Below are positions 19,922 to 27,540 of a stretch of DNA of 30,174 bases, in pieces (position 1 is the first letter of the stretch; each line of letters opens with the position of its first letter). Both the position numbers and the translations under genes were made by a program. This stretch comes from CAWACC01 sp964390695. GTDB taxonomy: Bacteria; Chlamydiota; Chlamydiia; Chlamydiales; Parachlamydiaceae. The notes beneath the pieces were generated by a model, which was not told where the DNA came from, did not search any database, and saw only the letters and a list, made by a program, of their open reading frames with translations. The stretch lies in contig CAYMKI010000023.1 in NCBI GenBank assembly GCA_964390695.1, positions 1 to 30,174 of the forward strand, written 5' to 3'.

Positions 19922-20257
19922 TTAAGGCATTTCCTCCGGAAGCAGCAAAGGCGGCGGTTTAGGCAGCAACAGCACTTCGCTGTTGTGTGGAAATTTAAGA
20001 TGGCTGAATTCCGATTTTTTGGCCAGCTCCATCAGGTGGATGGGGCTTTCAAAACGTTCAATTTCGTATTTCAGGCGCGTGTTCTCTTCTTCGATCAAAC
20101 GCAATTCCTTTTCCAACACCGGAATCTCCAGGCGGATAGCCACCAATTCATTTTGCTTTTCAATGATGGCAAATAAAGTGATCCCTGCCGCCAAGATACA
20201 CCAAAAAATTCTCAAAGGTAGGCTATAGGCGAGCGGCTGCAGGGATTTGGAATTCAT
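19922..20257 (-). CDS. ftsL: FtsL-like cell division protein
   Basis: A 111-residue protein with a short N-terminal tail, one membrane helix (about residues 14-32) and a coiled coil rich in E, R and L (about 36-70), followed by a proline/leucine-rich tail. This bitopic layout, and its place between rsmH and ftsI, mark it as an FtsL-like component of the septal complex that pairs with FtsI. FtsL proteins are too divergent for sequence alone to prove this. Its start overlaps the rsmH stop by four bases and its stop abuts ftsI, so the three are one operon. Confidence 0.8.
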   Translation of the reverse strand: MNSKSLQPLAYSLPLRIFWCILAAGITLFAIIEKQNELVAIRLEIPVLEKELRLIEEENTRLKYEIERFESPIHLMELAKKSEFSHLKFPHNSEVLLLPKPPPLLLPEEMP

Positions 20258-21192
20258 AGTTTTTCAGCTCCGCGCAATTTAGCACTGCGGGAGCGAGGGT
20301 TGCTGGCGACCTCCTCCTCAGAAGGCGTAATGGGTTTTTTAGTCAGTATTTTGAGGGTAGGCGTTTTACTGATGAATAATCCACCCCCGAGACCGCGGGT
20401 ATCTTCCTTGTCGTCAGCTTCGTAGCGCAGGATGTTTTTGACGATGCGGTCTTCCAAACTATGAAAGCTAATCACCGCGATCCGCCCTCCCGGACGCAGG
20501 CGTTCGATGGCCCGCGGCAGCAAATCCTGCAAAACCTCCAGCTCGGAATTTACCGCGATTCTCAAGCCCTGGAAGACGAGAGTCAAGGGATGGATGCCCT
20601 TCTTAGCTTTCTTATTCAGGGCCGGATAAAGGGCGTTGTTGAGATCCACCGTGGTCAGCAGCGGCGCTTTTTGGCGGGCTTCTACCACCACGCGTGCGGC
20701 GAGGCGCCACTGTTTTTCTTCGCCATAATCGCGGAAGATGCGCGCCAAATCCCCTTCGCTCCAGGTATTGACAATTTCGGCCGCCGTCAAAGGCTGATTA
20801 GGATTCATGCGCATATCCAATGGCCCCTCGTGCATAAAACTGAATCCTTTTTCCGGCATATCCAATTGCATGGAAGAAATGCCCAGGTCCATGAGTATCC
20901 CGTCTACTTGTGCGATTTTCAAGCGCCCCAAAAAATCGGAGAACTGGATGAAATTTCCGTCCATAAAAGCTATTTTATTTTTCCAAGCATCCAGGCGCGA
21001 TTTGGCTATATTCATAGCCACCGGATCTTGGTCGATGCCCACCAGCAAATCTATTTCGGGATGCGCGCGCAGAATAGCCTCGGAGTGTCCGCCGGCACCT
21101 AAAGTGCAGTCCACAAAAGTTTTTAATGTACACCCTTTGAAAATATCTTCGATTTCCCTGGGGAGCACCGAAATGTGGAATGAATTCGACAT
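20254..21192 (-). CDS. rsmH: 16S rRNA m4C1402 methyltransferase
   Basis: S-adenosylmethionine-dependent methyltransferase (MraW) acting on C1402 of 16S rRNA. Signatures are ISVLPREI near the start, the SAM loop FVDCTLGAGGHSEAIL, DGILMDLGISSMQLD, GFSFMHEGPLDMRMN and VISFHSLEDRIVK. The frame stays open upstream to 21246, but the conserved beginning SNSFHISVLP places the start at the ATG at 21192, giving 312 residues, normal for the family. It is the first gene of the minus-strand division operon, which diverges from the short gene at 21259. Confidence 0.96.
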   Translation of the reverse strand: MSNSFHISVLPREIEDIFKGCTLKTFVDCTLGAGGHSEAILRAHPEIDLLVGIDQDPVAMNIAKSRLDAWKNKIAFMDGNFIQFSDFLGRLKIAQVDGILMDLGISSMQLDMPEKGFSFMHEGPLDMRMNPNQPLTAAEIVNTWSEGDLARIFRDYGEEKQWRLAARVVVEARQKAPLLTTVDLNNALYPALNKKAKKGIHPLTLVFQGLRIAVNSELEVLQDLLPRAIERLRPGGRIAVISFHSLEDRIVKNILRYEADDKEDTRGLGGGLFISKTPTLKILTKKPITPSEEEVASNPRSRSAKLRGAEKL

Positions 21193-21224
21193 ACTATTTA
21201 CCAAATAAATAAAAATTGTTAAAA

Positions 21225-21230
21225 TATAAT
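21225..21230 (+). promoter_or_regulatory. Candidate -10 box of the 21259 gene
   Basis: A perfect TATAAT lies 28 bases before the ATG of the plus-strand gene, in the AT-rich divergent spacer. No convincing -35 box is found at 16-18 bases, so this is tentative. Confidence 0.3.
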
Positions 21231-21258
21231 GAGATAGAAAGAGCAATAAGAGGTGCTT

Positions 21259-21721
21259 ATGCCTGCAGTTACCATAGACCAGTTTGATTTAAGTGTATAT
21301 AACTTATACGCTATCCGCACAAAAATGATCGAACAGACGGTCTCGCAATTCCAATTAGACAAAGCCGGAAGCATTCCTCCGCAGACCATGCTCGTCGATC
21401 TCTATCCCAAAATGAGCGAAATCGACATTTTACTGGGTGTCGCTGCTTATTTTNNNNNNNNNNCCTTGGGCTTATTTCTATCCTCCCATCAATTACCGCA
21501 ATCTGCGGCGTTCTCCTTTTGCCTTCCACCGTGTAGCCCCTAGCTTAGGCTCTTCAAAAGAGCAGGATGAATTTGAAGAGAAGATAGCCTCGATAGAGTG
21601 CCGCAGTCCTGAAGAGGAAAGCGAGAAGCAAGCTGTACTCGGCTGCTTAAAAACAGTCGATAAGCTCAACGGCTGGGTTGGTTTCATTATAGGACGCATC
21701 GGACAATTTCTCCAAGGATAA
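21259..21721 (+). CDS. Conserved chlamydial protein beside rsmH, with 10-N gap
   Basis: The ATG at 21259 has AAGAGG five bases upstream. The left part gives 65 residues (LDKAGSIPPQTMLVDLYPKM, SEIDILLGVAAYF) up to the N run at 21454-21463. The right part, PWAYFYPPINYRNLRRSPFAF and onward, is open from 21464 to a stop at 21719-21721 and adds 85 residues. The two parts are in different frames with exactly 10 N, so the gap size is wrong; a missing length divisible by three restores one gene of at least 150 residues. The end has a helical, weakly hydrophobic tail (LNGWVGFIIGRIGQFLQG). Function unknown. Its place matches the small gene divergent from rsmH (CT273 position) in Chlamydia. Confidence 0.75.
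21454..21463. other. Assembly gap of 10 N
   Basis: Ten N inside a coding region. Reading frame on the two sides requires a missing length that is a multiple of three, so ten is not the true size. Confidence 0.95.
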
Positions 21722-21723
21722 AA

Positions 21724-22128
21724 ATGGGTCGCATCGACTGGAAAAAAGAACTGGGCTGGACAGAAGACCAGCTGGAAGATCTGCGCTTTACCGCCTATGC
21801 CTATATTCGGCAGGGTAAATACGACATTGCTTTGCCTATTTTTGAAGCTCTGACGGTCATGAACCCCGACAATGCCTATGACGCGCAGACATTAGGAGCT
21901 TTGTACTTGCAAATGAACAATCCGGTGAAAGCCTTGAAGAGTTTCGACAAAGCTTTGAAATTGGAAGCCGACCATACTCCCACGCTGCTGAATGTCACTA
22001 AAGCTTTGTTTATGGTGGGCAAAATCGAGGAAGGCTTGAAATTGGCCAATATTTTGAAGAATGAACCGGATGCGGCCATTTCGAATGTCGCCAAGGCTCT
22101 TATTCTCGCCTATTCGCGAAAAAAATAA
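21724..22128 (+). CDS. TPR protein (possible chaperone-like)
   Basis: A 134-residue all-helical protein with about three tetratricopeptide repeats: near residues 20-53 (AYIRQGKYDIALPIFEAL), 54-87 (LGALYLQMNNPVKALKSFDKAL) and 88-120 (NVTKALFMVGKIEEGLKLA). Size and repeat layout resemble SycD/LcrH class II type III secretion chaperones, but a general TPR adaptor fits as well. AAGGAT before the ATG is the ribosome site, two bases after the previous stop, so it is co-expressed with the gene at 21259. This matches the CT274 position in Chlamydia. Confidence 0.85.
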   Translation: MGRIDWKKELGWTEDQLEDLRFTAYAYIRQGKYDIALPIFEALTVMNPDNAYDAQTLGALYLQMNNPVKALKSFDKALKLEADHTPTLLNVTKALFMVGKIEEGLKLANILKNEPDAAISNVAKALILAYSRKK

Positions 22129-22183
22129 CCCCCTCAGCCTTTACCTCTTAAGATCCGTCTACAAGGGTTGTGTCATGATATTA

Positions 22184-22208
22184 GGATGCAGCCTTACAGG
22201 CTGCATCC
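22184..22208. repeat. Perfect 10-bp hairpin
   Basis: GGATGCAGCC (22184-22193), loop TTACA, then the exact complement GGCTGCATCC (22199-22208). Flanking GATA and TATC can extend it past a short bulge. No T run follows on either strand, but it could still end transcription of the TPR gene. Confidence 0.8.
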
Positions 22209-22223
22209 ATTATCGATTTCGCT

Positions 22224-22242
22224 CCCAGGGCTATGCCCTGGG
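22224..22242. repeat. Perfect 8-bp hairpin CCCAGGGC-TAT-GCCCTGGG
   Basis: The arms are at 22224-22231 and 22235-22242. GC-rich palindromes of this kind followed by GCTATTACG are reminiscent of REP-type repeats seen in several bacterial genomes, but I cannot confirm family membership here. Confidence 0.75.
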
Positions 22243-22323
22243 CTATTACGTACCAACCCTACGACCTGAAGCATGCTCCTGGAATATACAGTGGAGATAA
22301 GCATTCACATCGTAATATTTAAA

Positions 22324-22441
22324 ATCCAACTTGTTCATCCTGCCGGCGAAGCCGATCCTGTTCATTCGTTTAAAACATAACAAGAACAGGGATAGGCAGG
22401 ATCGGCTTCGCCGGCAGGATGTTGACATTTGAAGTTGGGAT
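22324..22441. repeat. Long inverted-repeat element with 25-bp perfect arms
   Basis: A perfect 25-base inverted repeat has arms at 22336-22360 and 22397-22421, each containing CCGGCGAAGCCG. Outer arms ATCCAACTT (22324-22332) and AAGTTGGGAT (22432-22441) also pair with a one-base bulge, giving an element of about 118 bases. The 36-base centre includes TTCAT and GAACAGGGATAGG. No coding frame. It may be a non-autonomous mobile repeat or a strong bidirectional terminator for the convergent genes. Confidence 0.8.
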
Positions 22442-22498
22442 CGTTTTATCGCCCTCATTGACATCCGTCAGGAGGTTATATTCAAAAATAGTCCCTAT

Positions 22499-23455
22499 TC
22501 AAGCTGTTTCTTTGAGGTCGTCTTGGCTGCTTTCGACGCGCGGATCGCTAGACTCCTCACCTGATATGTCCTTATGCGAGTCTGATTTGTCTGCAGTTGA
22601 GCGGGAAGAAGTGGGGGTAGTCGCGGCTGAATCGGAATTGAAAGCCTTCAGGATGGCGTCTCGATTTTCGAAGAGAATTAGAATAATCTCTTGAATTTTA
22701 GGATTTTCAGCCATGTTGACATTTAGATCATTACTTTCTTGTACACATCTAGGGCTGAATACGGTAGCTAGTTGCAGTTCTCCCATCTTATTAGTTCCTG
22801 CTTTTTCGACAACTTGACCCACTAATATGAGCAAATCCTGCATTATCGCCTTTGTTTCCTGATCGTATTCCCAATCTATAAAAAATTTTACAACCTTTTC
22901 TTTCTTTGTATCATCATCCAATTTATCAACCGACTCATATAATTTTAAAAGTTGGGCTTTATCATGAGCTTGAAAGAGTGGTTGTTTACCCAGTATCTGT
23001 TTGTAGGCACATGCAATGACATGAATATCCATATTCTCATAATTTATTGGTGTGTTAGTCTCAATATTTTTCACAAGTTCAGCAATTTGTGTTTTATTGC
23101 CCTCTTTTCGAAATATCCCTTCTTTATCTAAACCTTTATCTTTCAATTTGTTTGATAGAACTTTCAGTTTTTCAGAAGTGGATGCAGGTTTTTCCTTTTG
23201 ACCATTAGGATTGACTTTTTCGACTTTTGCCTGGGTGGATTTTTGCTTTTGATTCTTGCTACTAACCTTAATGTTAGTGACTTTTTTATCTACGGGTGCT
23301 GCGACTATATTATCTTTCCATTTTTGGGATGTTTTTGCTACCGAAGCCTTGATATTATCTCTTTTAAATGTATCACCTATGGATTGCTTAAATTTTGCTC
23401 TGACGTTGCTAAATCCCTGCTGTATAGCATTGCCTATTCTGGCTAATGGATTCAT
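22499..23455 (-). CDS. RhoGAP-domain protein, candidate effector
   Basis: A 318-residue protein with a eukaryotic-type RhoGAP domain at about residues 95-270. Recognisable blocks are KGLDKEGIFRKEGN with the presumed arginine finger R116; MDIHVIACAYKQILGKQPL, matching the family block DVHVVASLLKxxLRELPEP, with conserved K152; and TNKMGELQLATVFSPRCV, matching NKMTxxNLAxVFGPNL. Two binding positions differ: G156 where Arg is usual, and R236 where the GPN asparagine is usual. Such domains speed GTP hydrolysis by Rho, Rac or Cdc42, which bacteria lack, so a host target is likely. Residues 1-90 are basic and disordered; 273-318 are Ser/Asp/Glu-rich. AAGGAGG sits five bases before the ATG. Two sampled 60-base stretches of the gene have 28-32% GC, against 58% in one of murE. 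Confidence 0.82.
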   Translation of the reverse strand: MNPLARIGNAIQQGFSNVRAKFKQSIGDTFKRDNIKASVAKTSQKWKDNIVAAPVDKKVTNIKVSSKNQKQKSTQAKVEKVNPNGQKEKPASTSEKLKVLSNKLKDKGLDKEGIFRKEGNKTQIAELVKNIETNTPINYENMDIHVIACAYKQILGKQPLFQAHDKAQLLKLYESVDKLDDDTKKEKVVKFFIDWEYDQETKAIMQDLLILVGQVVEKAGTNKMGELQLATVFSPRCVQESNDLNVNMAENPKIQEIILILFENRDAILKAFNSDSAATTPTSSRSTADKSDSHKDISGEESSDPRVESSQDDLKETA

Positions 23456-23536
23456 AACACCCTCCTTGATATTAAAAATTTAACTAAATCCAAAACTTTG
23501 CATCTATTCGCTCATGTAAAACATATTAACCACCTC

Positions 23537-23542
23537 ATTATA
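23537..23542 (-). promoter_or_regulatory. Candidate -10 box of the RhoGAP gene
   Basis: A perfect TATAAT on the minus strand, about 80 bases before the ATG at 23455. A TTGGTT hexamer 19 bases further upstream could be a weak -35 box. This suggests the RhoGAP gene has its own promoter. Confidence 0.35.
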
Positions 23543-23595
23543 CTATATTTTTTAATTCAGAAACCAATATTTTGGGATATTTCAAATTTTTGAGT

Positions 23596-23645
23596 GAATA
23601 ACAAGCGAAGCGTTAATACGTGTTATGCAGTAAGGCTTGTTATTC
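23596..23645 (-). terminator. Long hairpin directly after the membrane-protein gene
   Basis: GAATAACAAGC (23596-23606) and its exact complement (23635-23645) form an 11-bp stem around a 28-base loop, four bases beyond the stop codon of the 23650-25191 gene. No T run follows on the minus strand, so it is not a classical intrinsic terminator. It may instead be a repeat element; the left arm continues into GCGAAGCG, shared in part with the other hairpins. Confidence 0.45.
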
Positions 23646-23649
23646 CGAG

Positions 23650-25191
23650 TTATACCTGTTCGATGCGTTTGATGCCGTTTTTATCCACGATCAGGCGGAA
23701 TTTATTCCATTCGACATCTATGCGCCCCTCCGGCAGGGACTTGGTATTTTTTATGATGATGTTGATATGGTAGACGCGCGGAAGCTGGATTTTGGTCAGC
23801 TTCGAGGATTCTGGGTGTAAATCGAGGTAGGTGTGGTAGGGATTTTCGCATTTGGCCAAAAAATGGTGAATATCGAGGCGGAAGATGATATTCAGTCCAT
23901 AGAAGCGGGATTCGAGAGTTTTGGGTTTTTTCTTGATATTGACATTTTTTTTGTAGTAGATCACTTTTTCCGGTCGCTTGATTTCCTCCAGAATTTTATG
24001 AAATTGGCGGTTGCGGATATCCATGATTTCTGCAGGCAGCTTTTCCTCTTCGATGAAGTAAAAGGATTCTTTGAGATTTCCGAGAATGGCGTCTTCCTGA
24101 GAAAATATATCGGTTTGGAAGTCAGAAAACCATTTAGAAGCTTTCTGGTAGGAGAGGAATTTGAGCTCTTCTTTTATGCGGTCTTTGAGCATATAGACCA
24201 CCACTGTCAGCAGGATGAAAGCCTGTGAATTTACCAGCAGAAAATTGCCTTGGCTGGAAGATCCCTGCCAAAAGAAGAGCACACTCATATATATCAACAT
24301 GGCAACGCCTGCCGGGATAGCTCCGATTATTGTGCGATAGCGCTGCTGAGTGGCTTCGCGGCTGATTTTTAGCAGCAGGGGGTCTATGACGAATTTATTC
24401 AGCAGCCCTTTTCTATAGAGGATATACTCATTGTGTTGGGGATCGGAAGAGGAAGGCGGGTTCTCGCCAAATAGCGCTTGCCGATAGCGCTGTTCTCTGA
24501 GCAGGATCTGTTGGACCTGATGGTCGATGGGCTCGAATTCCGGAATATGAAACAGGCGCAGCCGGTAGAGTAGAGCGCTGAAGTAATCATGGATGTTCAA
24601 ACTGATAAATTCATGCACGTAGTCGAAGGTGATATGCAGTTCTTCGTTCAGAATAACTTCGCGGTAGCTTTGCTTCAAGGCGTGCAATTCACGGCCGAAG
24701 GCCGTGATTTCGTAGCATAACTCCAGCAGAGAACTCGTAAAAGAGGGGATGACTTCAGGGTTAATGGTTTTGCTAAGAGTTTTCATAAATACGAAGACTT
24801 GATTACGTAAGGCACTGTGGAACACGTTGCCTAGCAGCTTGATTTCTTCCAGAATAAGGGGGAGGTGATCTTTAGGTTGGGGGCGTGACAAAAGCCATCT
24901 CAAGCGCGAAAGAGGGGATTCGTGCTGCTCGGGGTGCAGCAACTCTTGCAGGGTAAAAGTGGGGGTTTTGAGGCGGATGAGGTTGGTTTGATCGCGATAA
25001 AACTGCGCTTTGGTATAAGTAGCATCGTTAATCTGCAGCGAATTGGGAATGAAAATGTAGAATTCTTGTTGGATGGCATTATTGCGATTTTGGGATAGGG
25101 GATAAAGGTCTGATTTCAGCTCAAATTGCCATTTATCCCTCAGCTGAACTTTCCCGGCGTCATGTTCTTCCAATATTTCATCTATTGCCAT
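23650..25191 (-). CDS. Membrane protein of unknown function, 513 aa
   Basis: I do not recognise the family. The protein has a large polar, helical N-terminal region (1-280), two adjacent membrane helices (about 286-308, including IPAGVAMLIYMSVLFFW, and 317-335, including AFILLTVVVYML), and a C-terminal region of about 175 residues that becomes beta-rich (residues 420-513, for example YHINIIIKNT and FRLIVDKNG). Both soluble parts are probably on the same side, joined by a membrane hairpin. The start overlaps the glycosyltransferase stop by 14 bases and has AAAGG just upstream, so it is the last gene of the bcp-glycosyltransferase operon. A role in surface glycolipid assembly is possible but unproven. 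Confidence 0.85.
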   Translation of the reverse strand: MAIDEILEEHDAGKVQLRDKWQFELKSDLYPLSQNRNNAIQQEFYIFIPNSLQINDATYTKAQFYRDQTNLIRLKTPTFTLQELLHPEQHESPLSRLRWLLSRPQPKDHLPLILEEIKLLGNVFHSALRNQVFVFMKTLSKTINPEVIPSFTSSLLELCYEITAFGRELHALKQSYREVILNEELHITFDYVHEFISLNIHDYFSALLYRLRLFHIPEFEPIDHQVQQILLREQRYRQALFGENPPSSSDPQHNEYILYRKGLLNKFVIDPLLLKISREATQQRYRTIIGAIPAGVAMLIYMSVLFFWQGSSSQGNFLLVNSQAFILLTVVVYMLKDRIKEELKFLSYQKASKWFSDFQTDIFSQEDAILGNLKESFYFIEEEKLPAEIMDIRNRQFHKILEEIKRPEKVIYYKKNVNIKKKPKTLESRFYGLNIIFRLDIHHFLAKCENPYHTYLDLHPESSKLTKIQLPRVYHINIIIKNTKSLPEGRIDVEWNKFRLIVDKNGIKRIEQV

Positions 25192-25933
25192 GTTTTAGCC
25201 TTTGATTGGCTTCATACAGTTTGAGATATTTATAAAAGGCGGTGTTGCCATTATAAACGGAAATCACAAAACCTTCGTAGCCTCCTAAAAATCCCCTTTT
25301 GAGGATATAGGCTTTAAAAAAAGCCCCCAAGCCATGAAAAATCGCCGCGCCTAGCGAAGCGTTTTTTTTGCCTTGGTATTGCTGGGCAAATAAGGTGGAA
25401 TAGGACTGCATCTTAGACAGAAAATTCGCATGCGAGTCGTAGGAGTAATGCCGCAAAGGCTGTTGCATGCCCACGCAGCGCATACCTTGTGTGATGATCG
25501 CTTCATGCACCTGAGCATCAGTAAATTGCGTTTGGCTTTTGTTGTATAGCTTGTACTGACGATCCGGATACCAGCCGCACCAACGGATCCACTTGCCGTT
25601 GTAGTAGTTGTGCCTAGGAAAAGAATAGACGCACTGCTTGTCTAGAGGCGTAGATAAAATTTCCTGTGCCATTTCCGGCGTCACCACCTCGTCGCTATCG
25701 ATGGACAATATCCACTCATGTCTGGCTAAGCCTGAGGCCTTATTATGGGTGGGGCCGAAGCCTAGAAAGTCACCGCGGTGAATGCTCACATTGGGGTAGG
25801 TTTTAGCAATTTCTAAGGTATCATCGGTAGATCCATTATCATAGATCAACACTTCGTCAAAAGCCGTCAAGGCCGCCAAGACTTCGTTCAAATATTTCTG
25901 GCTGTTTTTAGTCAAAATGGTAACGCTGATCAT
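25178..25933 (-). CDS. Family 2 glycosyltransferase (WaaE/KdtX-like)
   Basis: A GT-A fold glycosyltransferase of 251 residues. It opens with ISVTILTKNSQKYLNEVL, the nucleotide-binding strand, has YDNGSTDDT (31-39) and the metal-binding DSD (79-81) in ILSIDSDEVV. The later WIRWCGWYPDRQYKLYNK and HEAI blocks are typical of the WaaE/KdtX group, which adds sugar to the lipopolysaccharide inner core. The acceptor cannot be told from sequence. The bcp stop codon is part of the ribosome site (TAAAGG), so the two genes are coupled. It lacks membrane helices and probably works at the inner face of the membrane. Confidence 0.9.
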   Translation of the reverse strand: MISVTILTKNSQKYLNEVLAALTAFDEVLIYDNGSTDDTLEIAKTYPNVSIHRGDFLGFGPTHNKASGLARHEWILSIDSDEVVTPEMAQEILSTPLDKQCVYSFPRHNYYNGKWIRWCGWYPDRQYKLYNKSQTQFTDAQVHEAIITQGMRCVGMQQPLRHYSYDSHANFLSKMQSYSTLFAQQYQGKKNASLGAAIFHGLGAFFKAYILKRGFLGGYEGFVISVYNGNTAFYKYLKLYEANQRLKHGNR

Positions 25934-25939
25934 AAGCCT

Positions 25940-26410
25940 TTAGTGTATAAGTTTGAGAGCCGCTATCAATCTCTCTACATGCCCTTCGACTTGTACCGGA
26001 CGTTCCAGCCAGCGGATGATCCCATCTCTGTCTATCAAAAACGTCGAGCGCTCAAGGGTTTCTTTGTTGGCGCTCTTGTTGAGCTGGATCACATCGAATT
26101 TTTTACACAGATCGTGTTCAGGATCGGAAAGCAAGCTAAAGTTCAGGTTATGCTTCTGAATAAATTTGCGGTGAGAAGCTGAAGAGTCCGGGCTAACGCC
26201 AATGACAGAGATGTTGTGATGCGTCAGTTGATGCATATGGTCGCGGAAGGCGCAGGCCTCTTTAGTACAGCCCGGGGTATCATCTTTAGGGTAGAAGTAG
26301 ATGACGACAGGCGAGCCGAAAAGATCGCGAGCGGTAATATCTTCGCCTTCAGCATCTTTGGCACTAAAGTCTGGAATAGCATCGCCTACGTTAATTCTAT
26401 ATTGCATCAT
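25940..26410 (-). CDS. bcp: Thiol peroxidase Bcp (peroxiredoxin Q)
   Basis: Thioredoxin-dependent peroxidase that reduces hydrogen peroxide and organic peroxides in the cytoplasm. PKDDTPGCTKEACAF has the peroxidatic cysteine C48 and the resolving cysteine C53, five residues apart as in E. coli Bcp. The domain begins with VGDAIPDFSAKDAEG and ends with a normal helix. The open frame extends to 26452, but AAGGAG lies seven bases before the ATG at 26410, giving 156 residues, exactly the usual length. It leads the minus-strand operon and diverges from hemB across an 80-base shared promoter region. Confidence 0.96.
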   Translation of the reverse strand: MMQYRINVGDAIPDFSAKDAEGEDITARDLFGSPVVIYFYPKDDTPGCTKEACAFRDHMHQLTHHNISVIGVSPDSSASHRKFIQKHNLNFSLLSDPEHDLCKKFDVIQLNKSANKETLERSTFLIDRDGIIRWLERPVQVEGHVERLIAALKLIH

Positions 26411-26490
26411 TTTACGGCTCCTTGTTATAACATTAAGATACCATATTGCCATCCAAGATTGAACACATTTTGTTTCGAAGGAATAAAATC

Positions 26491-27540
26491 ATGATAGCGA
26501 CCGAAACTAGGACCCCCTCTTTTTTGCACAACGAAGTTTCTGGACTAGAAGGCTTTAGACGCCTAAGGCGCAATAGAAAAAGCGCCGCTGTGCGCGAATT
26601 TCTGCAAGAGACCCGCTTGCATCCCAGCCAGTTTATCGCCCCGTTGTTTGTCGTCGAAGGTTCGCAGCAAAGACAAAGCATAGCCAGCATGCCCGAAGTC
26701 TACCGTTACTCCCAAGATCTATTGCTGCAGGAAGTACAGGAGCTATATCAACTTGGCATTCGGGCCGTCGATCTGTTTGCCTATGTACCTCAGGATAGAA
26801 AGGATAGATATGGCAGCGAAGCTTTAAGAAAAGGGAACCTGATCTATCAAACCTTGAAGCTCTTGAAGCAAGAAATCCCCGAGATGTGTTTGATGGTTGA
26901 TATTGCCCTAGATCCTTATACAGATCACGGCCATGATGGCATAGTAGGAGACAACGGCGAAATTCTCAACGATCCTTCGGTCATAGCCTTGGGAGAAATG
27001 TCTCTGCTGGCAGCGGAAGCCGGCGCCGATATTGTCGCTCCCAGCGACATGATGGACGGGCGCATTGCCTATATCCGCCAACTCTTGGACAGCACCGGAC
27101 ACGAACAGGTCAGCATTTTGAGTTATGCCGTCAAATTCACCTCTGCCTTTTACGGCCCCTTCCGCGATGCCTTACAGTCGGCCCCTCGTTTTGGGAATAA
27201 AGCCACGTATCAGGTCAACCCGGCCAATGGCCGCGAAGCGTTGCTGGAATGCTTGGTCGACGATCATGAAGGTGCAGATATGCTGTTGATCAAACCGGGC
27301 CTGCCGTATTTAGACATCATAGCTAAAGTCCGTAGCCAAAGCCTGCTCCCCATAGGAGCTTATCAGGTCAGCGGGGAATACGCCATGATCATGGCCGCCG
27401 GCCAGAACGGCTGGATAGATAGTAAGCGTGCCATGATGGAGTGTTTAACCTCCATCAAGAGAGCTGGCGCTGACTTTATATTCACCTATGCCGCCAAGTG
27501 GATGGCTAAAGAATTGGCTCAGGGCGGTAGTCCTCGCTAA
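26491..27540 (+). CDS. hemB: Delta-aminolevulinic acid dehydratase (porphobilinogen synthase)
   Basis: Condenses two 5-aminolevulinate molecules into porphobilinogen in haem synthesis. The two Schiff-base lysines are K215 (SYAVKFTSAFYGPFRDA) and K268 (LLIKPGLPYLD). The metal region reads DIALDPYTDHGHDG (137-150) and lacks the cysteines of zinc enzymes, so this is the zinc-independent, magnesium-stimulated type. GAAGGA lies eight bases before the ATG at 26491; an upstream in-frame TTG at 26446 has no such support. The resulting 349 residues are normal. It diverges from bcp. Confidence 0.97.
   Translation: MIATETRTPSFLHNEVSGLEGFRRLRRNRKSAAVREFLQETRLHPSQFIAPLFVVEGSQQRQSIASMPEVYRYSQDLLLQEVQELYQLGIRAVDLFAYVPQDRKDRYGSEALRKGNLIYQTLKLLKQEIPEMCLMVDIALDPYTDHGHDGIVGDNGEILNDPSVIALGEMSLLAAEAGADIVAPSDMMDGRIAYIRQLLDSTGHEQVSILSYAVKFTSAFYGPFRDALQSAPRFGNKATYQVNPANGREALLECLVDDHEGADMLLIKPGLPYLDIIAKVRSQSLLPIGAYQVSGEYAMIMAAGQNGWIDSKRAMMECLTSIKRAGADFIFTYAAKWMAKELAQGGSPR

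Larger units (their letters stand above)
22129..22498. other. Gene-free spacer packed with inverted repeats
   Basis: This 370-base region lies between the convergent ends of the TPR gene and the RhoGAP gene. I see no coding frame with support. It contains at least three separate inverted repeats, listed individually, which suggests a landing site for repeat elements or an insulating terminator region between convergent genes. Confidence 0.7.

Noticed and set aside
22061..22300. Possible small gene after the TPR gene
   Set aside because: The frame overlaps the end of the TPR gene and two perfect hairpins and has no ribosome site.
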